A DNA stretch of 64,000 nucleotides. It comes from Chitinophagaceae bacterium DXS (GTDB lineage: Bacteria > Bacteroidota > Bacteroidia > Chitinophagales > Chitinophagaceae). The DNA lies in assembly GCA_030345135.1 (NCBI GenBank), contig CP128386.1, positions 5,657,327 to 5,721,326 of the forward strand, written 5' to 3'. Below the pieces are notes generated by a model. That model searched no databases. It was not told the origin of the DNA and worked only from the letters and a program-made list of their open reading frames with translations. This document shows, piece by piece, positions 36,296 to 45,094 of the stretch; the stretch's first letter is position 1, and each line of letters starts with the position of its first letter. The position numbers and the translations under genes are program-made.

Positions 36296-36345
36296 ACAAC
36301 ACGGTTAATCCATGTAAAGAAATGGGTTATCCGTGTTGTTTTTTT
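36296..36345 (+). terminator. Terminator after second SusD
   Basis: ACAACACGGTTAATCCAT (36296-36313) pairs with ATGGGTTATCCGTGTTGT (36322-36339) with two imperfect positions, followed by seven T. Confidence 0.85.
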
Positions 36346-36425
36346 ATAAAACCGTATCCTGAACTTTAGCGGGATTTTCCTTTCGTACCGGCATTCGGTG
36401 CGATATTTTAAAACACCAACCGGTC

Positions 36426-38093
36426 ATGAGAAAAATTATCTTTTCGCTTTTTGCTACCTGTATGCTGCTGAATGCAAGCGCTCAAAAGTGGCGCGATTTT
36501 ACAAAAGCAGATACCCTGCGTGGCACGTTAACACCAGAGCGTACCTGGTGGAACGTTCTTCACTACGACATTACAGTTAAGCCAGATTATACTGAAAAAA
36601 CGACCGTAGGGAATAACATCATTACCTACCGCGTGACGGCGGACAATTCATCCAAAGCAATGCAGATAGATCTTCAGCCACCGTTGACTATCGATAGTGT
36701 TATTCTTGATAATAAAACCAGGCTGGAGGCCAGTCATGATGGAAGCAATGTCTGGCTGATCAAAACGCCAACACAAAAGAAATCATCCACACATACGCTC
36801 CAGGTATATTTTAGTGGCAAGCCGCATGAGGCGATCCGCGCGCCCTGGGATGGCGGCTGGACCTTCACAAAAGATACACTTGGCCGTCCGTGGATGACTG
36901 TAACCTGCCAGGCAAAAGGCGCTTCAATCTGGTATCCATGCAAGGATCATCAGAGTGACGAACCGGATAACGGTGCTTCCTTGACGATGATTGTGCCTGA
37001 CACGCTTGTTGCAGTTGCTAACGGTCGTCTTCAATCCAAAAAAGCAAATAATGATGGTACTACTGCTTACAAATGGGCCGTTGTTAACCCCATCAATAAT
37101 TACGACATCATTCCCTACATCGGCAAATATGTAAACTTCAGCGAAGTATATAAAGGCCTGAAGGGTAATCTTGATGTGAATTATTGGGTGTTGGACTACA
37201 ATCTTGATAAAGCGAAAGCTTATATGCCTAAAGAAGTGCACAATATGCTGAATGCATTTGAATATTGGTTTGGTCCGTATCCTTTCTATGAAGATGGTTA
37301 CAAGTTGATTGATGCATCACACACGGGCATGGAACACCAGAGTGCAGTTGCTTACGGAAACTGGTACAAACCCGGTTACCGCGGTCGGGATGGCTCGGGA
37401 ACCGGCATTGGCATGAAGTGGGATTTCATCATTATTCACGAAAGCGGTCACGAATGGTTTGGCAACAATATCACAAGTAACGATCTGGCTGATATGTGGA
37501 TCCACGAAAGCTTCACTAACTATAGCGAGACATTGTTCGTAGACTATATCTACGGAAATGATGATGCGAACGGTTACAATGCAGGAACAAGAAAAGGTAT
37601 CAGAAATGATCGCCCGGTTATCCCGCAATACAATGTAAATGCAGAGGGAAGTGGGGATATGTACCCTAAAGGCGGCAATATGTTACATGCCATTCGTCAC
37701 AGCATCGATAACGATTCATTGTTCCGCAACATTTTACGTGGCCTGAATAAAACCTTCTACCACAAAACAGTAGATGCAAAGGATGTTATCGGCTACATGT
37801 CTAAGCAAGCTGGTTTCGACTACAGTCCTGTGTTTAAACAATACCTCACTACAACGCAAATACCTGTTTTGGAATGGTATTTTAGTGAAGACAAATCGAA
37901 AGTATTCTATCGCTATACGAACTGCATTAAAGCATTCAACCTGCCATTGGCTTTAAGAAATACTGAAACTTCTGTCAAAATATATCCTTCAGAGGAATGG
38001 AAGAGCAGCGCCGTAAATGCAAAACAACAGGCACTGTTTGATAATGATGGAATTAAGAAAATGTATTATTTGGAAGTTGTGAAAACGAAGTGA
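36426..38093 (+). CDS. M1-family zinc metallopeptidase
   Basis: A 555-residue exported peptidase: signal peptide to about residue 19 (NASAQ), an N-terminal beta domain (about 30-220), and a gluzincin domain. The zinc site is HESGH (His338, Glu339, His342) with Glu361 exactly 18 residues later. The exopeptidase signature appears as GMEHQSAVAYG. The C-terminal helical domain of long aminopeptidase N enzymes is missing, which is normal for the short Bacteroidota members. It follows the second SusCD pair behind a terminator and may work on peptides taken up by it. Confidence 0.9.
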   Translation: MRKIIFSLFATCMLLNASAQKWRDFTKADTLRGTLTPERTWWNVLHYDITVKPDYTEKTTVGNNIITYRVTADNSSKAMQIDLQPPLTIDSVILDNKTRLEASHDGSNVWLIKTPTQKKSSTHTLQVYFSGKPHEAIRAPWDGGWTFTKDTLGRPWMTVTCQAKGASIWYPCKDHQSDEPDNGASLTMIVPDTLVAVANGRLQSKKANNDGTTAYKWAVVNPINNYDIIPYIGKYVNFSEVYKGLKGNLDVNYWVLDYNLDKAKAYMPKEVHNMLNAFEYWFGPYPFYEDGYKLIDASHTGMEHQSAVAYGNWYKPGYRGRDGSGTGIGMKWDFIIIHESGHEWFGNNITSNDLADMWIHESFTNYSETLFVDYIYGNDDANGYNAGTRKGIRNDRPVIPQYNVNAEGSGDMYPKGGNMLHAIRHSIDNDSLFRNILRGLNKTFYHKTVDAKDVIGYMSKQAGFDYSPVFKQYLTTTQIPVLEWYFSEDKSKVFYRYTNCIKAFNLPLALRNTETSVKIYPSEEWKSSAVNAKQQALFDNDGIKKMYYLEVVKTK

Positions 38094-38414
38094 GGAGGAA
38101 GGTTTGAGGGATAAGGTTTGAGGTGTCAGGTATCAGGTTTCAGGTATCAGGTATCAGTATAAGTACCAGGGATAAAGATTTTAGGTGTACTTTTTATGTG
38201 TGTCAGCAACTGCAATTCTGTCGAAATTACGAGACGGGGTTGCAGTTCTTTTGAAGACCGTAAGACATGTAAGATCGTAAGACCGTAAGAGGAATGTTGC
38301 GGTTGCTACAGTCTCATGAATTGCGATTTCTTACATGTCTTACTATCTTACATGTCTTACTATCTTACTGTCTTACTATCTTACTGTCTTACGGTCTTAC
38401 GATCTTACGCGTCT
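38094..38414. repeat. Intergenic word arrays (CAGGTATCAGG and GTAAGACC families)
   Basis: CAGGTATCAGGTTTCAGG words (about 38128-38160), then a GACCGTAAGACATGTAAGATC array (about 38256-38292), then its complement built from TTACATGTCTTACTATC and TTACGGTCTTACGATC words (about 38330-38410). The forward and reverse arrays could pair. No gene; short frames here are repeat artefacts. Confidence 0.75.
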
Positions 38415-38783
38415 TCAATATTGTCCCGTGCTCAGCATCACCAGCGTGCACGCTTCCATTGTTTTAATGCCATTCTTTTCGGCCATTTCAACAAGTTCAT
38501 CGTTTTCCGTTCCGGGATTGAATATGATGCGTTTGGGATGCAGCTGCATGATATAATCATAATATTGCTCCTGGTTATGCTTGTTAAGATAAAGCGTAAC
38601 TGTATCAACGTCATCCATTTCCGGATGTTCTGTAATAATAGGAACATCACTCGCTACGCCCTGCTTTTTACCAATGGCTATAATTGGATGTCCGTGAGCT
38701 TTCAGGCGGTTAACTGCCAGGTAACTGTACCTCGACGGATTGGCCGAAGCTCCCAATACAACTGTTTTTTTCTGTGTGCTCAT
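38415..38783 (-). CDS. CoA-binding domain protein (YccU-like)
   Basis: A 122-residue single-domain protein with the CoA_binding_2 Rossmann pattern: KKTVVLGASANPSRYSYLA at the N-terminus, DVDTVTLYLN in the middle and RIIFNPGTENDEL with the conserved Pro-Gly-x-Glu. Members bind CoA or nucleotide; their cellular role is mostly unknown. It is transcribed away from the M1 gene, with word-array repeats between them and two long palindromes upstream. Confidence 0.85.
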   Translation of the reverse strand: MSTQKKTVVLGASANPSRYSYLAVNRLKAHGHPIIAIGKKQGVASDVPIITEHPEMDDVDTVTLYLNKHNQEQYYDYIMQLHPKRIIFNPGTENDELVEMAEKNGIKTMEACTLVMLSTGQY

Positions 38784-38820
38784 AACTTAAATATACACAA
38801 AAATGTGCCAGCCTTTTTGG

Positions 38821-38867
38821 GAAGCCTAAGTGCCTTACACCTCGCAGGTGTAGGACACTTAGGCTTC
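38821..38867. repeat. Long palindrome, 22-3-22 (variant core)
   Basis: Stem 38821-38842 pairs with 38846-38867 across a CGC loop, with two mismatches. Size and loop match the 20314 element exactly, while the arms differ (GAAGCCTAAGTG outer part). Confidence 0.85.
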
Positions 38868-38886
38868 TCTGTGAGTACTATCACTT

Positions 38887-38937
38887 TTCGTGTAAACTTG
38901 TCCTACACTTTCAAAGTGTAGGACAAGTTTACACGAA
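38887..38937. repeat. Long palindrome, 24-3-24
   Basis: Perfect 24-bp stem with TCA loop. The inner TTGTCCTACACTT core is identical to the palindromes at 20314-20546, while the outer arms (CGTGTAAAC) are different. Confidence 0.9.
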
Positions 38938-38951
38938 GGTGATCATCAATC

Positions 38952-39941
38952 TCAAAACAGATGATAAGCTTTTCGGGGCAGATGGCTAACAATATCGTTA
39001 AACGCTGCATCCACAGTGGCAAAGGAAAAAGTAAATCCTTCTTCCAGAAGTCTTGTAGGTAGCACCCAACGGCTTTTCAACAACAACTCTGTTTCCGTAC
39101 CAATAATAGCGGCCCCCAATTTTAGTTGCCATTTCATTGCTGGTAAACCGATCCGGTTGCCAGTTGTCTTTCTCAGCTTTTCCATAAAAACTGCATTAGA
39201 AACAGGATTAGGAGCGCTGAGGTTAAATACCCCCGTTAAGGTGTTATGGTGCCACAAAAATTCAATTGCGCGACAAACATCATCAATATGCACCCAGCTA
39301 AACATTTGTCTTCCGCTGCCCTGTTTTCCGCCAAGTCCCCATTTACACAGGTTCAAATAAGGAGTCATAACGCCACCGCAACCCAGGGTAATGGCTGTAC
39401 GCAAGGCCACTTTGCGCGTACAGGATGTTTCTTCCTCAAAAAAAGTTTTCTCCCAGCGCTGACACACTTGCACACTAAAATCATTGTGAAATTCTCCGGT
39501 GTATTCATCCTGCGGCCTGTCTTCGGCATGCCTGTAAATAGTGGCAGAAGCTGCATTGATCCATAAGGCTGGTGGATCTGCAGCCCGGCGGATCGCTTCG
39601 CCCAGCGCCTTTGTACTATCCGTGCGACTGTCGAAGATCTCCTTCTTATTTCTTTCGTTATAACGACAATTCACCGATTTTCCGGAAAGGTTAATGACCA
39701 GATCACATCCATCAATCTCGCTGCTCCATTTGCCTTGCGTTTTTCCATCCCATTGTACATAGCGGGTATTGCTGTTTGCTATATTTTCTTTTGAATATTT
39801 ATTGTTTGCAGATCCGGTGATGTTGCGGGTGAGAATAACTATTTGATTGTTGGCTGCAAACCATTTGGCCAGATTTTGGCCCATAAACACGGAGCCGCCT
39901 GCGATGATGATTTTCTTGTTGGTTAACGTGTGCGGGTGCAT
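38952..39941 (-). CDS. TIGR01777-family NAD-dependent epimerase-like protein
   Basis: A 329-residue extended short-chain dehydrogenase. The N-terminal KIIIAGGSVFMGQNLAKWF is the nucleotide-binding motif (usually GGTGFIG), LVINLSGKSVNCRY and DSRTDSTKALGEAI are blocks typical of TIGR01777 (YfcH/SulA-like) proteins, and the C-terminal DUF1731 region contains LKSRWVLPTRLLEEGFTF. The biochemical role is not established. A membrane protein gene lies 10 bases upstream, so the two may be one unit. Confidence 0.85.
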   Translation of the reverse strand: MHPHTLTNKKIIIAGGSVFMGQNLAKWFAANNQIVILTRNITGSANNKYSKENIANSNTRYVQWDGKTQGKWSSEIDGCDLVINLSGKSVNCRYNERNKKEIFDSRTDSTKALGEAIRRAADPPALWINAASATIYRHAEDRPQDEYTGEFHNDFSVQVCQRWEKTFFEEETSCTRKVALRTAITLGCGGVMTPYLNLCKWGLGGKQGSGRQMFSWVHIDDVCRAIEFLWHHNTLTGVFNLSAPNPVSNAVFMEKLRKTTGNRIGLPAMKWQLKLGAAIIGTETELLLKSRWVLPTRLLEEGFTFSFATVDAAFNDIVSHLPRKAYHLF

Positions 39942-39951
39942 AGTGTGGTAT

Positions 39952-40317
39952 TTATTTCAGGTATGATAAAGGGCGTTTTAACAACAGGTGCATTTCGGAA
40001 ATGCAGATAAATAAGTAACCGCACGCAGCTAGTGTGAGGGCGATAAAAAGAATAACCAGGGACGTAGTTTGTGCTATGAAACCTGAAAGTGTTGCCAGGA
40101 CGAGTAGCAGAATAATGTTAGCAAACTTTGTCCTGTACAGATGCTTCCTGGTAAACCAATGGCGAACATGGTGTACAAACAGACTGACCAGTAGCCAGCC
40201 AATACAAGCAAATGCAGCAACAATCCGGATCAGCCAATCGTCAACAAACAGCGCAATTGCATAAAGTATTAAAAACAGCGTCTGCAACGCAATGTCCCAT
40301 TCTTTAAACCGCTTCAT
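39952..40317 (-). CDS. Small four-helix membrane protein
   Basis: A 121-residue protein with four predicted membrane helices (about residues 10-30, 33-50, 63-83 and 86-108) and short charged termini. I do not recognise a family. Its stop lies 10 bases before the start of the TIGR01777 gene, so it is probably co-transcribed with it. Function unknown. The 183-base gap upstream contains an AT-rich stretch and, at about 40465-40493, a GTACTTCGTACTTCGTAA word array. Confidence 0.6.
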   Translation of the reverse strand: MKRFKEWDIALQTLFLILYAIALFVDDWLIRIVAAFACIGWLLVSLFVHHVRHWFTRKHLYRTKFANIILLLVLATLSGFIAQTTSLVILFIALTLAACGYLFICISEMHLLLKRPLSYLK

Positions 40318-40500
40318 AATTCATATCTTTTAATATTTTCAATAAAATTTGAAATATTATGTTTAAATAAAACCGGAATTAACCGGTTGAGAAAGCTTTG
40401 TTATCATCTATTCATCATTTTCACTCTATTATCGTGTTAAAGAAAATGAGCAAGTTCAACATTGAGTACTTCGTACTTCGTAAATCGTACTTGGAATGTC

Positions 40501-41007
40501 TTATTTCAGCAGTTTCATAAAACTATTCAAAAACCAGTTTTCCTCAGCCTTAATCATCATTTCCATCGCTTTGTCAGCGTGGCCTGCCAGGCGTTTGATC
40601 GAATCTACTGTTTCAGTGAAAGCCTTAATGTCAGCATTGCGTTTATCCCCTTCAACATCACTTATCTGGTTCAGCACTTTCAGCATGGGATCGAGTTCTT
40701 TCTTTTTTCGTTGATACATGATACGCGTAGCCACCCGCCAGATGTCTTTATCAGCCGAAAAATATTCCTTCCTGTCGCCCGGAATAATCACTTTTTCCAC
40801 GATGCCCCAGTCAATCAGGTCCCGGATATTCATATTTGCATTTCCCCTGCTAATGTTCAGTTGCTCCATAATATCGTCTGTACTCAATGGCTTGCTCGCT
40901 ACAAGCAATATTGCATGCACCTGCGCCATAGATCTGTTAATGCCCCATTGGCTTCCCAGCACGCCCCAGCTCTGGATAAACTGTTGTTTTGCTTCACTCA
41001 ACTTCAT
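40501..41007 (-). CDS. GbsR/MarR-family transcriptional regulator
   Basis: A 168-residue winged-helix regulator. The block LSTDDIMEQLNISRGNANMNIRDLIDWGIVEKV is the DNA-binding motif of the GbsR group (given here as its span, residues about 41-74), followed by a wing and a C-terminal helical dimerisation part. Members often control membrane, osmotic or metal-stress genes located next to them. No clear target is visible; both neighbouring gaps contain repeats. It starts at an ATG at 41007. Confidence 0.85.
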   Translation of the reverse strand: MKLSEAKQQFIQSWGVLGSQWGINRSMAQVHAILLVASKPLSTDDIMEQLNISRGNANMNIRDLIDWGIVEKVIIPGDRKEYFSADKDIWRVATRIMYQRKKKELDPMLKVLNQISDVEGDKRNADIKAFTETVDSIKRLAGHADKAMEMMIKAEENWFLNSFMKLLK

Positions 41008-41696
41008 GCAACAAAGCTAGAGTGAGTTTCTGAATTTTCAAAATATATTGAAAGATTTGTTAACTGGAAGCTATCACAGGTGGTGTACATAGTCGAAAAT
41101 GAGACGACAGGTGCAATTTGCAAACTCTCTGTGCAACTCCGAGTCTACTTCTGCCTTTCCTGTGAAATAAAAAATACAGTTACACAGAGGAGCACTGAGC
41201 AGACACAGAGGTTCACAGAGCATATGCCATGCAAATCAGCCATCGGCATGAAATAGGAACAATTCTGCTTTTTAGGAGGTGGCTCTCAGTTTGCTTACTA
41301 CAAATGCACTTCTGAGCTTTTGTGGCACGGTGTTAGCCTGTTATTATGCTTGTTGAACAAACGTAATCTACAACGTGTTGAAGAATCATTAGGCGGGTGC
41401 TTTAAAGGGTGTTGGTTGTTCAGTTGATGCATGATATTATTGAAACCGCATGCTTACTTACAAGTCTCATTGAAATATTGCAAAGAATGGAAGTGATGGT
41501 TGTCTCTTTACAAAAGAAGGATATGATAGCCCTGAAAGCTGCGTTAGTACTGGGTTTGCTTGCTTAAGATAAATTACCACATGTGCGTACTGATGTGGAA
41601 AAATATTGACGATGTAAATTTTTTTTCGCTTTATTTGTTCGTTATATGCAAATCTGTATTTACCTTAACTAATTGAATTAATAAATAACTCATCCC
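41008..41696. other. Gene-poor gap upstream of H1-like gene
   Basis: Holds ACACAGAGGAGCACTGAGC words (about 41175-41222) and otherwise non-repetitive sequence. A short possible ORF at 41427 is listed separately. The last 130 bases are AT-rich and should carry the promoter of the H1-like gene. Confidence 0.5.
41427..41567 (+). CDS. Possible 46-residue small ORF
   Basis: ATG to TAA frame encoding a hydrophobic, helical-looking peptide (MHDIIETACLLTSLIEILQ at the start, ALKAALVLGLLA at the end). No family recognised and no clear ribosome site. It could be a genuine short protein, a gene remnant or chance. Confidence 0.2.
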   Translation: MHDIIETACLLTSLIEILQRMEVMVVSLQKKDMIALKAALVLGLLA

Positions 41697-42281
41697 ATGG
41701 CAAAAGCAAATAAAAAAGTACAAGCAAAAAAAGCAGCTCCTAAGAAAGCTGCTGCCAAAAAAGCTGCTCCTGCAAAGAAGGCTGCTGCTAAAAAAGTAGC
41801 TAAGAAAGCTGCTCCAAAAAAAGTAGCTAAAAAGGCTGCTCCTAAAAAAGCGGTTAAGAAAGCTGCTCCTAAAAAAGCTGCTCCGGCTGCAAAAAAAGCA
41901 ATAAAGAAAGCTGCTGCTAAAAAAGCTGCTCCCGCTAAAAAGGCTGCTGCTAAGAAAGCTGCTCCTGTTAAAAAGGCTGCGGTTAAGAAAGCTGCCCCTG
42001 CTAAAAAAGCTGCTGCTCCTGCAAAAAAGGCTGCTCCTAAAAAAGCAGCTCCAGCTAAAAAAGCTGCTGCTCCTAAGAAAGCTGCTCCGGTTAAAAAGGC
42101 TGCGGTTAAAAAATCAGCTCCTAAAAAAGCTGCTAAGAAAGCCAGCAAACCACAGGAACCACAGGAACCTACATTGTTTCCGGCAACTCCGATTGAAAAC
42201 GATGTACCGGATACTGATATGCCAATGTCAGAACCAGGCATGGGTTCGGATACAGACACCAACGAAGAAAACGGCGCTTAA
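41697..42281 (+). CDS. Histone H1-like Lys/Ala/Pro-rich protein
   Basis: A 194-residue low-complexity protein. Residues 1 to about 150 are imperfect repeats of KKAAPKKAAAKK type, rich in Lys, Ala and Pro with few other residues, like the C-terminal tails of eukaryotic H1 and bacterial H1-like nucleoid proteins. The last 45 residues are acidic (PIENDVPDTDMPMSEPGMGS region). The basic part should bind DNA non-specifically; the acidic tail may moderate that. The DNA itself is a tandem repeat of AAAAAAGCTGCT-like units and prone to length change. A strong terminator follows. Confidence 0.8.
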   Translation: MAKANKKVQAKKAAPKKAAAKKAAPAKKAAAKKVAKKAAPKKVAKKAAPKKAVKKAAPKKAAPAAKKAIKKAAAKKAAPAKKAAAKKAAPVKKAAVKKAAPAKKAAAPAKKAAPKKAAPAKKAAAPKKAAPVKKAAVKKSAPKKAAKKASKPQEPQEPTLFPATPIENDVPDTDMPMSEPGMGSDTDTNEENGA

Positions 42282-42309
42282 TCAGCTTCTTGCCGCTCCA
42301 CCATATTTC

Positions 42310-42340
42310 AAAGCTGTTGATGTTCTCAACAGCTTTTTTT
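42310..42340 (+). terminator. Rho-independent terminator after H1-like gene
   Basis: Perfect 11-bp stem AAAGCTGTTGA / TCAACAGCTTT (42310-42320, 42326-42336), 5-base loop, T-run. Confidence 0.9.
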
Positions 42341-42410
42341 ATGCAGGTCATCATCTCCCTATTTTGATGTGATGATCAATTATGTCATCTTTGGTATTTA
42401 ATGAACACTT

Positions 42411-43205
42411 ATGTCCACACTTACTTTTTCCCTCGTGCAAACCAATCTCCATTGGGAAAACAAAGCGGCCAATCTTTCAATGCTTCAGCAAAAGATCTTT
42501 TCTATTAAGGAAAGATCAGAAATAGTTGTGCTGCCGGAAATGTTTTCAACAGGGTTCAGCATGAAACCTGAGGTATTTGCTGAAGAAATGGGCGGTCCAA
42601 CAACTGAATGGATGGCAGAGACAGCAAAACAAAAAAGGGTTGTTCTTGCGGGCAGCATCATGGCAAAAGACGGCGATGATTTTTATAACCGCCTGGTGTG
42701 GATGTTACCCAATGGCCAATATGGCTACTATGATAAACGCCATCGTTTTGCTTATGCGGGCGAGGATGAACATTACACCTCCGGCAATAAAAGGCTGATA
42801 TCATCTGTAAAAGGCTGGCGAATTCACCTCCAGGTTTGTTATGATCTGCGGTTTCCTGTTTGGGCAAGGCAGCAAAGTAACGATGAACAGCCTGAATATG
42901 ATGTGTTGCTTTATGTGGCCAATTGGCCGGAAAGGCGCAATCATGCCTGGAAAACATTGCTGCAGGCAAGGGCCATCGAGAACCAATGTTATGTAGTAGC
43001 CGTTAACAGGGTGGGTAACGACGGTAATGATATTTACCACAGTGGCGATAGCATGGTCGTGGATCCGCTTGGCAACATTCTGTCCACAAAGGCACATGAT
43101 GAAGATATTCTTACCGTAACACTGGAAAAAGAAAAACTGGATGAAATAAGGCGTAAATTTCCTTTTTGGAAAGATGCCGATTCTTTTAAAATAACTTATG
43201 AGTAG
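42411..43205 (+). CDS. Omega-amidase (nitrilase superfamily, YafV-like)
   Basis: A 264-residue carbon-nitrogen hydrolase with the Glu-Lys-Cys triad: Glu43 in VLPEMFSTGF, Lys109 in YYDKRHRF and Cys143 in QVCYDLRFPVWARQ. The FSTGFSM and DKRHRFAYAGE blocks are characteristic of the omega-amidase branch, which hydrolyses 2-oxoglutaramate and 2-oxosuccinamate formed by glutamine and asparagine transaminases. Its last 8 bases overlap the start of nagA, so the two genes are coupled. A near TAnnTTTG element (CATCTTTG, 42386-42393) lies just upstream. Confidence 0.88.
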   Translation: MSTLTFSLVQTNLHWENKAANLSMLQQKIFSIKERSEIVVLPEMFSTGFSMKPEVFAEEMGGPTTEWMAETAKQKRVVLAGSIMAKDGDDFYNRLVWMLPNGQYGYYDKRHRFAYAGEDEHYTSGNKRLISSVKGWRIHLQVCYDLRFPVWARQQSNDEQPEYDVLLYVANWPERRNHAWKTLLQARAIENQCYVVAVNRVGNDGNDIYHSGDSMVVDPLGNILSTKAHDEDILTVTLEKEKLDEIRRKFPFWKDADSFKITYE

Positions 43206-44298
43206 AAAAGCTTACACTGCCGAACACATATTTAATGGAATAGATCTGCTGCAACATCATGCGGTAATTGTTGAAGATGGAATTATCGAAGCCCTGCTTC
43301 CGCTGGTATCTCTTGGTTCTGATGTTGAAGTGATTGATTTTGGGAATGTATATATAACACCGGCTTTTATAGATCTGCAATTGTATGGCGCAAACGGGCG
43401 ACTGCTCTCCGTTTATCCGGATGCACAAACCGTTCAGGACATTGCCACATATTGCCTGAATGGCGGAACGCATTACTGCATGCCCACCGTTGCAACCAAT
43501 ACTTACGATGTTATTTTTAAATGTGTTGATGCCGTCCGGGATTATTGGAACGCAGGAGGAAAAGGTGTTTTAGGCCTGCATGTGGAAGGACCCTGGATAA
43601 GCAAAGCCAAACGGGGGGCACACAGGGAAGAATGGATTTTCTCCCCAACAGTAGATCAGGTTAAGGAATTGCTTGATTATGGAAAGGATGTAATAAAGCT
43701 AATCACGCTTGCACCCGAAGAATGTTCAGATGAAATTATTAAGCTCATCAGAGAACGGAACATCTTCGTTTCGGGGGGGCACAGCAATGCCGATTACGCA
43801 ACCGCGCACCGTTCATTTGATAATGGAGTGGATCTGGCGACGCATCTGTTCAATGCAATGAGCCCGCTACAGCATCGCGAACCGGGTTTTGTGGGTGCGA
43901 TTTTTAACCACCCGACCGTAAAAGCCAGTATTGTGGCCGATGGTCACCATGTTGATTTTGTGGCGCTCAAAATAGCAAAGCAGTTAATGGGTGAAAGGCT
44001 TTTTGTTATTACCGATGCAGTTACAGAAACAACGGAAGGCTATTACAAACACAGGTTTGAAGGTGATAAATATACATCCAACGGCATTTTAAGCGGTTCA
44101 TCCCTAACTATGAATAAGGCGGTTTACAACCTGGTAAATCATGCAGGCATTTCTGTAGAAGAAGCGCTAAGAATGTGTAGCCTTTACCCGGCCAGAGCAG
44201 TAAAATTGAGTGATGAAATCGGGATGATCAGAAGGGAATACCGCGCTGACCTGATTGTTTTGGACAAAAATTTTGAGGTGCTTAGAACGGCCTTGTAA
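43198..44298 (+). CDS. nagA: N-acetylglucosamine-6-phosphate deacetylase
   Basis: A 366-residue amidohydrolase. NagA blocks are complete: LGLHVEGPWISKAKRGAH with the metal-binding Glu, SGGHSNADYATAHRSFDNG, THLFNAMSPLQHREPG with the metal-binding His, and the FVITDAVTET catalytic Asp loop. It removes the acetyl group from GlcNAc-6-phosphate in the cytoplasm, feeding amino sugars into glycolysis or wall synthesis. It overlaps the omega-amidase gene by 8 bases. A GH109-type enzyme at 45158 could supply related N-acetylhexosamine. Confidence 0.92.
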   Translation: MSRKAYTAEHIFNGIDLLQHHAVIVEDGIIEALLPLVSLGSDVEVIDFGNVYITPAFIDLQLYGANGRLLSVYPDAQTVQDIATYCLNGGTHYCMPTVATNTYDVIFKCVDAVRDYWNAGGKGVLGLHVEGPWISKAKRGAHREEWIFSPTVDQVKELLDYGKDVIKLITLAPEECSDEIIKLIRERNIFVSGGHSNADYATAHRSFDNGVDLATHLFNAMSPLQHREPGFVGAIFNHPTVKASIVADGHHVDFVALKIAKQLMGERLFVITDAVTETTEGYYKHRFEGDKYTSNGILSGSSLTMNKAVYNLVNHAGISVEEALRMCSLYPARAVKLSDEIGMIRREYRADLIVLDKNFEVLRTAL

Positions 44299-44514
44299 TA
44301 GCATTTTTGAACCGAATATGAATATTCTGTATTGACAGGCTTACATGTGAAAAATAACGCTGTTGCAAAAGTGTAAAATGATCGCAAACGCAAAGCCTCT
44401 GTGGACCTCGTGTGTCCTCCTGCCTCTGTGTAACAAAAAAATTACTCAGAGAAGCTTGTAGTCTGATTTAGAACTGACCTTCCTGCAATACCAATCATAT
44501 TTAAATATTATCAT

Positions 44515-45012
44515 ATGGAAAGGAAAGCTCAAACAAAAATATCCGAAATATTTCAGGCCTTTTCAACAAAAATGACGCGCCTTACAGGAAGTTCCACAGC
44601 ATTTACAATGGCTTTTCTCGTAATTATTCTATGGGGTGCTACGGGGCCTCTCTTTCATTTTTCAGATACATGGCAACTTGCCATCAATACAGGAACAACT
44701 ATAATTACTTTTTTGATGGTGTTTATTATTCAGCAGTCGCAAAACAAAGACACCATCGCCATACATATTAAACTCAATGAACTGATCGCCTGCACACGTA
44801 ACGCCAGTAACAGGCTGATCGATGTTGAGGATTTAAGCGAGGAAGAATTGCGTGTGCTGGAAGAATTTTATATCAGGCTAGCTTCACTTGCCAAGAAGGA
44901 AAGAGGATTGCACAAATCTCATTCAATTGACGAGGCGGACGAAAATACTGTCAGAAAAAGACAACTACACAAGAATAGTGATGATTTGACTGCAGGAGAA
45001 TCTGCCAATTAA
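44515..45012 (+). CDS. Low-affinity iron permease family protein
   Basis: A 165-residue protein with two membrane helices (about residues 30-50 and 58-78) linked by the FHFSDTWQLAINTGTTIITFLM stretch that marks the low-affinity iron permease family, followed by KDTIAIHIKLNELI and an acidic, coiled C-terminus. In bacteria the transport role of this family is not demonstrated; small two-helix members may serve another purpose. The upstream gap holds CTCTGTG-type words (about 44395-44432). No partner gene is evident. Confidence 0.75.
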   Translation: MERKAQTKISEIFQAFSTKMTRLTGSSTAFTMAFLVIILWGATGPLFHFSDTWQLAINTGTTIITFLMVFIIQQSQNKDTIAIHIKLNELIACTRNASNRLIDVEDLSEEELRVLEEFYIRLASLAKKERGLHKSHSIDEADENTVRKRQLHKNSDDLTAGESAN

Positions 45013-45040
45013 TCTGGCAAACAACGATATGTTCAGTTAT

Positions 45041-45069
45041 AAAAAAGTGTGGGACATTGTTTCCCACAC
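45041..45069 (-). terminator. Terminator for GH109-like gene
   Basis: GTGTGGGA (45047-45054) pairs with TCCCACAC (45062-45069). On the minus strand a run of six T follows (45046-45041), so it fits the end of the minus-strand gene. Confidence 0.75.
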
Positions 45070-45094
45070 CTTAAAACATTATTACCTAATGTAA

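Noticed and set aside
38316-38921. A 201-codon open frame on the plus strand over the CoA-binding protein gene
   Set aside because: It is antisense to a well-supported CoA-binding protein and begins in the CTTACTATC repeat array.
41690-42262. Long minus-strand open frame opposite the H1-like gene
   Set aside because: It is the Ala/Gly/Phe-rich complement of the Lys/Ala repeat; an open frame is expected from codon repetition.
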